A stretch of DNA of 64,000 nt, from positions 181,040,838-181,104,837 of the forward strand of contig BTPG01000005.1 of NCBI GenBank assembly GCA_036245525.1, given 5' to 3'. Made by a program: the position numbers and the translations under genes. Below, one piece after another: positions 32,160 to 42,555 of the stretch. This stretch comes from Semisulcospira habei (Eukaryota > Mollusca > Gastropoda > Semisulcospiridae). The notes beneath the pieces were generated by a model, which saw only the letters and a list, made by a program, of their open reading frames with translations, ran no database searches and was not told the DNA's origin. How positions within the stretch are numbered: position 1 is the first letter of the stretch; every line of letters starts with the position of its first letter.

Positions 32160-35154
32160 TAATTAATAATAATAATATAAAAAAAAATAATGATAATAAT
32201 TACGGTATTTATAATGCGCTTATCTTATAATAATTATAACTCTAAGCGCACATTCACAACTCGCGCACGCATGCGCACGCTTTAGACAATGACTCACGTG
32301 CCACAAACAGTGAAATACATTACGACGGTCAGCCTGGGGTGGGGAGTGTGGTGATATAGTGCCAAAACTGTTGAAAGAGGTGAGCCTTGAGGGCGGACTG
32401 GAAGGAGGAGAGAAAGCGTTTCTGACGGAGAGAGAGTGGGAGGGTGCTCCAGGCGGATGGACCGCAGACGGAGAAGGAGCGGGGGCCGAAAGTGCCAAGT
32501 TTGGCGCGAGGGATGCGGAGGCGGAGAGGGTCGGAGGCAGAGCGGAGGGAGCGGGAAGGTGTGCAGGGGTGAAGCAAGCCGGAGAGACAGGCAGGGGCGC
32601 AGCCGTTCAGGGACCTGCAGCAGAGAGACAGAACTCTGCAGTGGATGCGCCGGGGGACGGGGAGCCAGCGAAGGAGCCCGAGTAGGGGTGCGATGTGGTC
32701 GGACTCTTTCCCTCCGAGGACGAGGCGGGCAGCATTGCTCTGGACGCGTTGGAGAGTGAAGATGGTGGAGTGAGGGAGACCGGAAAGGAGAGAGTTGCAA
32801 CAGTCGATGCGAGACAAGACGAGAGAGACAGCAAGCCCAGCGGCAGCCCCGGCAGTGAGGCATTTTCTGATCTGACTGATGCGGCGGAGGTGGAAACAGC
32901 ATGCCCGGGCCGTGGCGGAGACGAAGCTGGTCATGGACAGAGAGGAATCGAGGATGACGCCGAGGCCCCCGGCCGAGTCAGAGAGGGAGATGGGGGCGCC
33001 ATCGAGCCGAAGGCGGAGAGAGGGAGGGAGCTGGGAGAGTTTTTGGCGAGTGCCTACCAGCATGGCTTCCGTTTTGTCGTCGTTCAGTTTCAGCTTGTTT
33101 GCTGTCATCCAGTTTCTCACGTCCTCGCAGCAGCCAGCCGCGCGAGTCAGCAGCGACCGAGTGCCGCCGAGTCTGTCCCTGTCTTGCAGCCGCGAGTCGT
33201 CAGCGCAGAGGCGGTGGTGCATGCGGTGAGACCGGATGACGTTGGACAGAGGAGAGGCGCAGAGTGTGAAAAGGACCGGGCCCAGGACGGATCCCTGTGG
33301 AACTCCGCAGGAGAGCGTTACCGAGTTGGAAGAGACGCCGTTGATGGTGACGGACCGCTGTCCGTCAGAGAGGCAGGAGAGAAACCAGGAGCGAGCAGAG
33401 TCAGCGATGCCGAAGGAGTGGTGGAGTCGGTGGAGGAGGATAGAGCGGTCTACAGCGTCAAAGGCGGCAGAGAGATCGAGCAGTGCAAGAAGGGAGATGC
33501 CGCCAGAGTCAGTGGAGAGAAGCAGCTCGTTTAAAATATGTAGAAGGGCCGTCTCAGTGCTGTGATGTTTGCGACAGGCAGACCGGAATGGACCAAGGAG
33601 GCCGCCGTCGGCGAGATGGAGGCCGAGCTGGCCGAGAACAACCCTCTCAAGAAGCCCGGACAGGAAAGAGAGACCGGAGACTGGGCGATAGCTCCTGAGC
33701 CCGCCTGGGTCGAGGTTGTGTTTCCCGAGGAGAGGACGGACGATGGCGGACCCGAAGACACCGGGGACGGAGCCGTTCTCCAAAGATGCGTTGATGATGT
33801 CGGTAATGAAGGGTAGAAGTTTTGGAAGGCCGTCACGGTAGAGAGAAGCCGGGAGGGGGTCAAGTTCGCAGGTCTCGAAGGGCATGGACCCTATGGTCCC
33901 GAGGACCTCATCCCCAGAGACGGTGCGGAAGGACGAGAGGGGAGCGCCGGAAAAGGTGGGGTCGGGAGGGCAAGGCGGAGGAGGCAGGGTGTCGAGTGCG
34001 TCGCGCAGATCTTGGACTCCGTCCGAAAAATAGGTAGAGAAAGCAGACGGGAGCTCCTCCTTGCCGCGTGTGCTGGGGAGAGGAGAGTCCCTAGAAGTGC
34101 CCAGGAGTGTGTCCACGGCGGCGCAGAGGGCCTTGGAAGAGGCGGACTCCAGGATTTGGTTTTGAAGGTGTTTGCGTTTAGATTCGGAGACTACTCTGCA
34201 GACCTTGGATCTGGCTGTTTAGAAGATCTGTCTGTGAACGGTGAGGTCAGATGAGCGCCAGAGGCGTTCCGCCCGTCGGCGCTCGCGCTTGGCCTCAGCT
34301 ATGTCATCAGTGAGCCAGGGGGAGGGGAGCCGGCTGGGCATGGAGCAGGTGGCGACAGGGGCATGGGCGTCCAGAAGCCCTCGAAGGGAGGAATCGAAAT
34401 GGGATGCAAGACCGGGAGAGGGGGCGGGGTCCGAGAGAAGGTCGACAGCTTCGTCGAAGAAGCTCTCGCGGTTGACAGATTTTAGTTTGCGGCGAGAGAC
34501 AACGAGCCTGGTTTTCCTCGGGGGTGGCAGATCGAGGGAGACGAGAACAGCGAAGTGGTCAGAGGGAAGCACAGAGGAGGTGCCAGAGTCGAGAAAGAGC
34601 CGACCGGAGGTGCGGGCGACGATCCAGCCGAGGGTGTGGCCAAGTCGGCGGGTGGGCCTAGTGATGTGTTGTGCAAGACCGTGGTCTGAAAGTGACGCGC
34701 AGAGGCGCCCTGCGTCAGGGTGGCCGGGCCTGTCAAAATGGAAGCCAAAGTCGCCCAGAAGGATGTGCCCTCCGGGTCGTGTGCTGCAGTGCTCGAGGAG
34801 GAGGTCGAACTCGGTGAGGAACATGGAATCTGTGAGTCTGCCCTGAGAGCCCGGAGGGGGGCGACAGACACATAGGAAGATGAGGGACCGGCCAGGGAGC
34901 GCCGCCACGGCCTCGACAGACCCAAAGGAGGGACGAGCAAAAGGTAGAGACTGAGAGAAGAAGAGGTGAGCGGAAAGACAGTCCCTGTAGATGATGGCAA
35001 TGCCACCCCCTCTGAAAGCGCGCGGGAAGGTGGCCAGGCGGCAGCCACTCGGAGTGACGCTGGCGATAATGGGTTCGTCGCCAGCCGAGCGGAGCCACGT
35101 CTCGGCGATCACGACAATATCTAGGTCACTGTCTAGAATGAAGTCGGAAATCGG
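32160..35154 (-). mobile_element. CR1/L2-type LINE, copy A (5'-truncated, A-to-G hypermutated)
   Basis: 3-kb insertion in the 32-bp array, transcribed on the minus strand. The 3' end is AT-rich (ATT/AAT repeats at 32160-32205) preceded by gcgcattataaataccgtaa in sense. A 5-bp repeat aataa may be the target duplication, but this is uncertain in AT-rich DNA. Compared with copies B (58011) and C (51344), sense-strand A-to-G differences greatly exceed all others. Confidence 0.92.
32329..35154 (-). pseudogene. LINE ORF2 (endonuclease-reverse transcriptase), inactivated copy A
   Basis: The frame opens at the 5' truncation (35154) and runs through an APE-type endonuclease (ETW near 35100; SDH retained), a reverse transcriptase and a C-terminal domain. 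One in-frame TAA at 34219-34221 splits it; copy B has CAA (Gln) there. Key residues are altered: endonuclease GDFN is GDFG (codon 34744-34746), the LDW motif is LGW (34627-34629; B has LDW), and the RT box YADD is CADD (33205-33207; B has Tyr at 59034-59036). The usual stop after HLFQQF is read through as Trp, ending at 32329. Many Asn/Lys/Tyr/Gln/His codons of B appear as Gly/Arg/Cys here. The copy is certainly inactive. Confidence 0.93.
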
Positions 35155-35967
35155 AATAACATTATAGTCTCTGATACTTTACAGTTAATAAGACTATAGT
35201 CTCTGATTCTTTATTTAATAACACTATAGTCTCCGATACTTTACAGTTAATAAGACTATAGTCTCTGATTCTTTAGTTAATAACACTATAGTCTCCGATA
35301 CTTTACAGTTAATAAGACTATAGTCTCTGATTCTTTAGTTAATAGCACTATAGTCTCCGATACTTTACAGTTAATAAAACTATAGTCTCCGATTCTTTAG
35401 TTAATAACACTATAGTCTCCGATACTTTACAGTTAATAAAACTATAGTCTCTGATACTTTACAGTTAATAACATTATAGTCTGTGATACTTTACAGTTAA
35501 CAATAAGACTATAGTCTTTGATACTTTACAGTTCATAACATTATAGTCTGTGATACTTTACAGTTAATAAGACTATAGTCTCTGATACTTTACAGTTAAT
35601 ATCACTATAGTCTGTGATACTTTACAGTTAATAAGACTATAGTCTCTGATACTTTACAGTTTATAACATTATAGTCTATGATACTTTACAGTTAATAACA
35701 CTATAGTCTCTGATACTTTACAGTTAATAAAACTATAGTCTCTGATATTTTACAGTTTATAACATTATAGTCTCTGATACTTTACAGTTAATAACATTAT
35801 TGTCTCTGATACTTTACAGTTAATAACATTATTCTTTCTGATACTTTAAAGTTAATAACAGTATTGTCTCTGATACTTTACAGTTAATAACATTATTGTC
35901 TCTGATACTTTACAGTTAATAACATTATAGTCTCTGATACTTTACAGTTAATAACATCATAATCTCT
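35155..35967. repeat. 32-bp tandem array, right part
   Basis: Same ttaataacattatagtctct, gatactttacag units as at 31742-32159, more uniform toward the right. The array ends at gatacaaactgatctcacca, aagaggcatag (35969-36000), a fragment of TPal-A sequence. Confidence 0.92.
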
Positions 35968-35968
35968 G

Positions 35969-36196
35969 ATACAAACTGATCTCACCAAGAGGCATAGTCT
36001 CATTCCGAGAGACAACAACAACGGATAAAGTGAGGCAACTCCATGCGATCAAGAGGCATAGAATCTAATGCGCCCCTAAAACTGCAGACGCTAATGAGAA
36101 TGTACATGCATGCCTCTTGCAAAAGCAGCAGGATGGATAAATCCCCTGGCATGCTTGAAGTCCGTGCAAAATTTGACCAACTTCCCCGGCAACTGC
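35969..36196. mobile_element. TPal-A fragments, degenerate
   Basis: caaactgatctcaccaagag (35971) duplicates the inner arm found at 36294. A decayed palindrome lies at 36047-36120 (aagaggcatagaatctaatg ... tgcatgcctcttgc). No complete ends. Confidence 0.6.
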
Positions 36197-36415
36197 TTAA
36201 CCCCCTCCATGCCACTGTACGCACATTTTGGTTTCTGAAATCTGGGTGCATTCAACGCGGACCAAAAGCCAACACCGACCAAGAAACATGGATACAAACT
36301 GATCTCACCAAGAGGCATAGATCCTCATGAGCCCCCGCGACTGCGGAGGCTAATGAGGATCTATGTCTCTTGCAGTCTGACTGTGCTCACTTTTTCTCGG
36401 CAATGAAGTGGTTAA
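36197..36415 (-). mobile_element. TPal-A palindromic MITE, complete, minus orientation
   Basis: TTAACCCCCTCCATGCCACT at the left and ctcggcaatgaagtggttaa at the right. Palindrome 36308-36373. The arm caacaccgaccaagaaacat matches 41073-41100 and 21275. Confidence 0.88.
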
Positions 36416-36986
36416 GGATAGATATGCACGTGTGAGCCTGATCCTGAGCCGGTGCCAAGTAGAAATCCTCACAGTATAATTATAATTATAACTTCAGACA
36501 AGGTGTCTTATGGAAAACATCACAGGTGGTTGCTTTCGGATTGTTTTCAGGTAATTGAATGGCACGTTATCAAACAGCTGGCGTCAAGAGACACAATGAT
36601 GCTCTGTTGTGTGTTAGTTGGTTGGTTTTTTTTTTTTTTTTTTTTTTTCCTGTTTACATTCCAGACTCAAATCATACAATACAGTGCAAACTTTCCTCGC
36701 ACGGAGGAGGTTGTGAGGTTTCCGGCGGCGTTAAAAAGCGTAAAAAGAATAGAGACGTTCTGCCATTTATTACAATAAGAAAATATTGCTTTTCATCAAC
36801 ACGGACCTTTTGTCTATTTGCCTTCACAGGGCGTCAGGATTCTGAGGATGTAAATGATCCGCACCTCTGCCAACAAGAGGTATTATATTCTCATACGCCC
36901 TTGCACCGACACGGTCTCATGAAAATTTGTGCAACTCAGTTGCGCATGAGTGGCTGATTGCAGGCACTTTCTTACAGATCTTTAAC
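36416..36986. other. No gene recognised
   Basis: Poly-T run at 36627-36648. A very decayed TPal-A-like stem at 36871-36930 (caacaagaggtattatattc) is only suggestive. Confidence 0.5.
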
Positions 36987-37412
36987 ATAATAATAATATT
37001 ATTACCGGTTACTATATAGGCGCTTTACCCAATTCTGCGAATCTGCTCAAAGCGCCGCGAACTGAACCCAACACGCACGCTCACGTGACACACACGCATT
37101 CACTCTGAAGACAAACACAGTACAAGACAAACACAGGACATTCACGTCGTACGAAGGGTCAGCTCAGCTACTGAGGTTTCGGAAATTTTGATCGCTTGTA
37201 TTTGAAATTTATCAAGTGGCCTGAAACCGGTACCAGAGTGGATGGGGAGGGAGGAAGAGCCGGAGTACCCGGAGAAAGGACCCCCGACGCTCCGCCCGAA
37301 TTAACGGTGACGTTTACTAGGGGAGAAAAGTCAGACGCCGGAACCCGGTATCGAACCTGACACCATTAGCATTGGTGGCAGCCGCCTTAACCACTGCGCC
37401 ACGGACCGTCCA
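36987..37412 (-). mobile_element. tRNA-headed SINE (family R4)
   Basis: On the minus strand the head reads ggtccgtggcgcagtggtta (A box) and caggttcgataccgggttcc (B box). The body has ccggagtacccggagaaagg in plus-strand form. The 3' end is GCGCTTTGAGC...GCGCCTATATAGTAACCGG followed by an AT-rich tattatt tail. The tail is of the same type as the CR1/L2 LINE here, so LINE-assisted mobility is inferred. A 6-bp tttaac repeat on both sides is a weak candidate target duplication. Confidence 0.82.
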
Positions 37413-37423
37413 TGCGAGTACGT

Positions 37424-37720
37424 TTAACCCATTTAACCCCGAGGCTACGTTTTCCAAACTTAGGGAGGTACCTAACGACTACTGTCAGTACCAGCTGCGG
37501 GACTGAGACGGGTCGGCTATGGAAATTCAAAGGTAGTGCCAGTTTAGCTTGGCGCCTGATGGCCCTTTCCATTTCTCTGTCGCAGCCTGTCAAAGACCAT
37601 GATAATTCAAGGGTAGTGCCAGATTAGCTTGGCGCCGTCAGGCGCCAAGCTAATCTGGCACTACCCTTGAATTATCATGGTCGATTCATCTCCTGCTGTA
37701 GGGCGTCGGGGTTGAAATCT
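37424..37720. mobile_element. TPal-B element with partial second palindrome
   Basis: Two TTAACCC starts (37424 and 37433). A first partial left arm (gaaattcaaaggtagtgcca, gtttagcttggcgcctgatg, 37519-37560) precedes a full palindrome at 37594-37685 (accatgataattcaagggta around gcgccgtcaggcgcc). The right end gggcgtcggggttgaaatct is decayed. The doubled arm suggests local duplication. Confidence 0.75.
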
Positions 37721-38756
37721 GTTTCGGTGATATGCGCTCCTAAACTTATACTGCAGTGTCGGATATAACGCTCACAGGTCTCTGCAAGGCTTCCCTGACC
37801 AGAGATGCCTGCTTAGCGAGAGGCTGTTCGAGCTTCACACGTATATAATTATGTGCACATATAAATTCAGCGCCCCATCCAACAAGAACGTGACCAATCG
37901 CGAATAGCGCGGTCCGACTTGCTGGATGCCTGGTACCGCGATATGCCGAGGCTGCCCTGTCAAGTACTCACTTCTCTACACCTCGCGCGCGTTTCCTGAC
38001 CATGTGTCACAAGGCTGCCTGAGTTCACGTGCGGGCGATAGGGGTTGGGCGGTCTCCGCCGCACTGCTGACCGTTCTCGTTGCAACCGCCGCACAACGGT
38101 CTGCCACTATGGTGGCGGAGCGTAAGCTAGCTGCGACTTATCTTTTCACGTGCAAGGTATACGTCATCGCCTTGAAGCTAAAACATGTCAAGGTAAAATG
38201 CTTTAAAAGTTGCATATATAAATTAAACAATATCTGACCGCCCGTTAGGCGAAATAAATGAGTCGTTCCTTTCCACCGATAAAATGCTGACTATAGCTCG
38301 ACTTTTATCGGCGGTCGACCTGTGCACTCGTGATTTATTTTGGGTAACGGTCAGGCACAGTTTAAGTTCTATGTGAATATCTGCTTCAAAAGTTCCTGCA
38401 ATCACCCATCCATCTACAACAGGCGTAAATTCTAATAACAGCACTCATCGCGCGTGATGTAAGCCTCTTCAATGCTATCTCGAGAAATAAACATGCTGCT
38501 GTGATAGCGCTGCCGCTCACGTGGTTCCAATCATTAAATCTGAGGAAGCTTAGTTCGGACTAGATGAAGCAAGTTATAGTTGGTGTTGTTTTTTTTTTTT
38601 TTTTTTTTTTTTTGTTTTTTTTTGTTTGTTTGTTTGTTTGTTTGTTTGTTTTGGGGGGTTGGGGGGGGAGGGGTTTGGGGGCAGGGAAATTTTTTTTCAA
38701 ATTATGGGAAAGTATTGGCATAGCTTAGGATTTTCTTGCGGTCGTGAGCCATTTAT
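37721..38756. other. No gene recognised; T/TTTG-rich tract
   Basis: T-rich and (TTTG)n tract at 38588-38650 with a following G-rich stretch to 38682. The frame at 37926-38237 shows no recognisable domain. Confidence 0.5.
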
Positions 38757-38971
38757 TTAACGCTTTCTGCCCCAGGACTGAAATCCCCAAATTTGGAAGT
38801 TGCCCTCTGAAGGACTGTATGACAATTCTCGCGACAGATCGACATGATAGTTCAAGGGTGGTGCCAGAATAGCTTGGCGCCGATGGGCGCCAAGCTATTA
38901 TGGCACCACCCTTGAACTATCATGCTCGATCCATGTCTTGCTGTGGTGTGTCGGGGCTGAGAATGAGTTAA
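38757..38971 (-). mobile_element. TPal-B palindromic MITE, complete
   Basis: TTAACGCTTTCTGCCCCAGG at the left and gtcggggctgagaatgagtt, aa at the right. Palindrome 38846-38934 around gcgccgatgggcgcc. The right TTAA is shared with the next element. Confidence 0.88.
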
Positions 38972-39222
38972 CGCTTTTGCACGTCGAGCGCTTTTGACAA
39001 TAAAAGGGTTTGTCCTACATTGCCTGTGGAGGAAGATTTTGTTTGAGAAATATTTGTTTACTCAACGACCAGATGCCCACACCCTCAAGGGAACATGGAT
39101 ACAAATTGTTTCCGGCAAGAGGCGTAGATCCTCACGAGCCCCCGCAATTGCGGGGGCTCTTGAGGATCTATGCCTCTTGCTGGTGGTTGGTGTTCAATTA
39201 TTCTAGGTAGTGAAGGGGCTAA
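38968..39222 (-). mobile_element. TPal-A palindromic MITE, back-to-back with TPal-B
   Basis: It starts at the shared TTAA (ttaacgcttttgcacgtcga). Perfect palindrome 39115-39180 around ccgcaattgcgggg except one compensated change. The right end taggtagtgaaggggctaa has CTAA. Confidence 0.8.
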
Positions 39223-39294
39223 AGAATTCCAGTTTCATTTTGAAGGAGCGTAACTCTGGCGCTAAAAAAATCCTGGAATGAAACCAGGTTGATT

Positions 39295-39389
<95 letters not shown>

Positions 39390-40192
39390 TACTTTCAGTT
39401 CGATGGCATCATATCTCTATTTTATTAAAACATCCCCTGTCAAAGCTGAAATTGTGTTTTAATCAAGTAGACTGAATTTTCTGTTCCTTCTTTTTCTTTA
39501 GATTTGTTTTGTGTTATCTGCTGTAAGCTGTTTTGTTGTTGTTGTTGTTTGTTTGTTTTTGTTTTGTTTTTTTTCCTTAAATCTGGATTACAGCATCTGT
39601 TCTGTCGGATGATGATGATGATGATGATGGGGTGATGATGATGATGATGTATTTGTCTCTTCCTTCTAAGGTTTCCGGACCACGACCCCCCCCCCCCCCC
39701 CCCCCGACCCTTTCGCCCCCCCCCCCCCTCCTTCCCTCCTCCGTTGTTTGATTTTTCGGCCATTGGAAGAAGGTCTAGCGTCGGGGAGGCCTTTTGGGTC
39801 AGGTTGAAGGTTCCAACCGGCAAAATGTTAGGGCCCTCCCCATACCCCTCGAGGTAACTGATCCGCCCCTGATATCGACGATGATGATGACGATTGTTTT
39901 GTGTAGTTGTACTGTCGTTTCGATAGTAAGACTTTACCAGAAGTGTTTTTCTTTCTCTGGGTCCGAAAGACGCATCCCACGGACGCATCAAGCGGTTCTA
40001 ACGGACGTCGCAGAAAAGTGGTGAAGAGGGCTAAGAAGCCAGAATCTCGCAGTGACTTGCTTCCTTCGGTCCCGTCTGACTGAAGCGCATCCATTCGTAC
40101 CCGCTGCCCGGCCTTCCAACCCATCACCACCACAACAGCCTGAACACCAGATAGCACGCTCTTACTGTAGATCACGAATGGAAATACGACCA
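39223..40192. repeat. (TC)n, (ATG)n, poly-C tracts; no gene
   Basis: (TC)n at 39299-39386, gttgtt tract 39533-39560, (GAT)n 39609-39650, poly-C 39687-39729. The 183-codon minus-strand frame is built from these repeats. Remaining sequence unassigned. Confidence 0.8.
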
Positions 40193-40258
40193 ACAAGAGG
40201 CATAGAACCTCAAGAGCCCCCGCGACCGCGGGAGCTCTTGAGGTTCTATGTCTCTTGC
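40193..40258. mobile_element. TPal-A hairpin core
   Basis: acaagaggcatagaacctca, agagcccccgcgaccgcggg and complement, ending tctatgtctcttgc. Both stems carry the caagagc/gctcttg variant of catgag/ctcatg, a compensated change also seen in part at 39115. Confidence 0.78.
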
Positions 40259-40374
40259 AGATGTTGAAGGTCGCTAGACTGAGCATTCCGTCTGTAATGA
40301 GTTTGTGGTTTGTGCCGAGTTTATTCTGCATAATTTCGTGCTCCAAGTGGATAAACATGCCTGCGAACTGTCAG

Positions 40375-40375
40375 T

Positions 40376-40404
<29 letters not shown>
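40375..40404. repeat. Poly-G run
   Basis: About 30 uninterrupted G residues. Confidence 0.97.
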
Positions 40405-40406
<2 letters not shown>

Positions 40407-40546
40407 GTGACGTTAGACCACCGACTGGGACACAAGAGCGGAGCAGAAAACTTGTAATGAAGAAATGAACTGAAACGAAAACTTCTGAACGCCTGGCGGT
40501 GAACTTTATATTTTAACTGATGAATTAAGCATAGCACGTCCCCATT

Positions 40547-40590
40547 TTAACACCTTCGCTGCCACGTACATTTCTGTTTCTGAAATCTTA

Positions 40591-40622
<32 letters not shown>

Positions 40623-41283
40623 ACAGTATTTATATGGCGCATTTCTCGTATTTATAATATGACTCAATGCGCAGGACACAGCCGCGAACTGAACCCAACA
40701 AGCACGCTCACGTGAATCACGCGCATTCACTCACACACTGTACATAAACACAGAACATTCACGTGGTGCAAAGGGCAAGCTCAAGCGAGCTATTGAAATT
40801 TTGGAAATTAATTTAATTTTTTTTTAATTTGATTTAGTGGACTGAAATTCTGTATTAATTTGATTTAGTGGACTGAAATTAATACAGAATTCGTGGGGGA
40901 GGAAAAGAGCCGGAGTACCCGGAGAAAGAACCCCCGACGGTCCGCCCGAATTAATGGTGACACTTACTAAAGGAGAAAAGTCCGACGTCGGAACCGGGTA
41001 TCGAACCTCGCACCTCTTGCATTGGTGGCAGGGGCTTTTACCGCTGCGCCACGGACCGCCCCGATCAACGTCCAAAAGGCAACACCGTCCAAGAAACATG
41101 GATACTCATTAGTCTCAGCAAGAGGCATTAGTCTCATTAGTCTCAGCAAGAGGCATTAGTCTCATTAGTCTCAGCAAGAGGCATAGATCCTCATGAGCCC
41201 ACGCTGTCGCGGGGGCTCATGAGGATCAATGTCTCTTGAATTTGGATCAAGTTCAACTTTTTGTCGTCAGTGAATGGGGTTAA
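40547..41283 (-). mobile_element. TPal-A MITE carrying a nested R4 SINE and a 28-bp arm repeat
   Basis: TTAACACCTTCGCTGCCACG at the left and gtcgtcagtgaatggggtta, a at the right (TTAA 41280-41283). The element is interrupted at about 40590 by the SINE and continues at about 41073 (aacaccgtccaagaaacatg). Before the palindrome (41173-41238) the word gtctcagcaagaggcat recurs at 41112, 41140 and 41168, a 28-bp tandem repeat of the stem base. Removing the element restores cattttaattatc, which matches the unoccupied relative at 42083-42094. Confidence 0.88.
40590..41072 (-). mobile_element. tRNA-headed SINE (family R4), nested in TPal-A
   Basis: Minus-strand head gggcggtccgtggcgcagtg, gtaaaagcccctgcc (A box) and gaggttcgatacccggttcc (B box). 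The body has ccggagtacccggagaaaga. The 3' end gcgccatataaatactgtgt is followed by (ATT)n (40590-40620). An internal direct repeat (ttgatttagtggactgaaat at 40828 and 40858) is specific to this copy. Confidence 0.85.
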
Positions 41284-41442
41284 TTATCACACTTTATGCC
41301 GTTGCTGCACTACTCAAACAAAACGCGCCAAAAAATTGCACGCAGTTCGTCGTGGACGCTGTCAAAGTAATTTAAACTACATCTAAATAATTTTAAAAAA
41401 CCAAGAAATAAACGCAGTGTAATTTATGCCTTAACTGATGAA

Positions 41443-41656
41443 TTAACTCATTCAGCCCTGACGCACTACAGCAGGAGATGGGTCGACCATGATAATTCAA
41501 GGGTAGTGCCAGAATAGCTTGGCGCCTGTCGGCGCCAAGCTAATCTGGCACTGCCCTTGAATTATCATGGTCGATCCATCTCCTGCAACTGGTGCATAGT
41601 CGTTAGATAACGCCGCCAAAATCTGGGAAATACGTGCGCGGGGCTGAATGAGTTAA
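41443..41656 (+). mobile_element. TPal-B palindromic MITE, complete reference copy
   Basis: TTAACTCATTCAGCCCTGAC at the left and gcggggctgaatgagttaa at the right, 214 bp. Palindrome 41486-41574 around gcgcctgtcggcgcc. Outer arms: gcactacagcaggagatggg (left), tccatctcctgcaactggtg (right). Confidence 0.92.
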
Positions 41657-41871
41657 ACTACATCTAAATGAAAAACAAGCTTTAAACGCAGTGAAATTTA
41701 TTTCTTAACTGATGAATTAATCAGGGCGCCTCCTCTTGCCGTTGCAACGCTGCTCAAACAGAACTCGCAAAAACATTACACACAACTTGATTCGCCGTGG
41801 AAGCTATCAAAGTAATCTAAACTAAATCTAACTGAAGTCAAACTTTTAAAAAAGCGCAGTGAACTTCTTTC

Positions 41872-42057
41872 TTAACCCTTTTCGTCCCGGTAACCTGCAG
41901 CAGGATATCATGATAATTCAAGGGTAGTGCCAGATGAGAATTGGTGCCTGTCCTTGTGAATTACCATGATCAATCCATCTCCTGCAACTCGGGTACATAG
42001 TCGTCAAGCAACACCTCCAAAAGGTGAAATATGGGACCCTGAGGCTAAAAGGGTTAA
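41872..42057 (+). mobile_element. TPal-B MITE, palindrome collapsed
   Basis: TTAACCCTTTTCGTCCCGGT at the left and ccctgaggctaaaagggtta, a at the right. Most of the central palindrome is deleted (gccagatgagaattggtgcc). Its removal at TTAA restores ttcttaactgatgaattaa, seen empty at 41702-41720. Confidence 0.88.
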
Positions 42058-42186
42058 CTGATGAATTAATCATAGCACGTCTCATTTTAATTATCGCCAT
42101 TAAGGCCACTGCTACAATGCGCGCAAACCATGATTACTGACATACGATGCGTTGTCAGACTCAATAGTCTAAGCTGTCAAAGTTGT

Positions 42187-42401
42187 TTAACTCATTCTAC
42201 CCCAGACACGCCACAGCAAGATATGGATCGACCATGATAGTTCAAGGGTGATGCCAGAATAGCTCGGCGCCTATGGGCGCCAAGCTATTCTGGCATCACC
42301 CTTGAACTATCATGGTCGATCTGTGTCCTGCACTGTAATCCAGTCTTCAGAGGACAACGGCAAAAATTTGGGGATTTCGGTCTTGGGGTGCAATGAGTTA
42401 A
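42187..42401 (+). mobile_element. TPal-B palindromic MITE, complete
   Basis: TTAACTCATTCTACCCCAGA at the left and cttggggtgcaatgagttaa at the right. Palindrome 42228-42316 around gcgcctatgggcgcc. Confidence 0.92.
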
Positions 42402-42463
42402 ATTGATTCTAAAGAGAACCCCTTTGCTGCTGAGACAAATTGAATACCTCCAAACTGCGGCAG

Positions 42464-42555
42464 GCTTTGACTGTCGGTAGCGCTTTTTGTCGAGGTAATT
42501 CAGTCCGTCCTGCAGGAATCACGTCGGCAGAACGCGCTACCGGCGCTCAAAGGGT
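42464..42555. mobile_element. Palindromic family I element
   Basis: ctttgactgtcggtagcgct, tttgtcgaggtaattca ... ctgcaggaatcacgtcggca, gaacgcgctaccggcgctca, aag. The left centre contains an extra cagtccgt. Confidence 0.75.

Larger units (their letters stand above)
41284..42186. repeat. Reiterated host repeat holding TPal insertions and their empty sites
   Basis: Related blocks at 40500-40546, 41284-41442, 41657-41871 and 42058-42186 share tgatgaattaa, tgctcaaacaaaac, gctgtcaaagtaatttaaac and cgcagtgaaatttatttctt. They accompany the TPal insertions at 40547, 41443 and 41872. Two TTAA sites occupied in one block are empty in another (41705-41708 and 42087-42090). The nature of the repeat is not known. 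Confidence 0.82.

Noticed and set aside
32695..33534. 279-codon plus-strand frame and other plus-strand frames between 32359 and 34846
   Set aside because: They are antisense to the LINE ORF2; their openness comes from the high GC content of hypermutated copy A.
38590..38690. Telomere-like or G-quadruplex signal in the T/G-rich tract
   Set aside because: The repeat is tttg and irregular G runs, not the metazoan TTAGGG unit.
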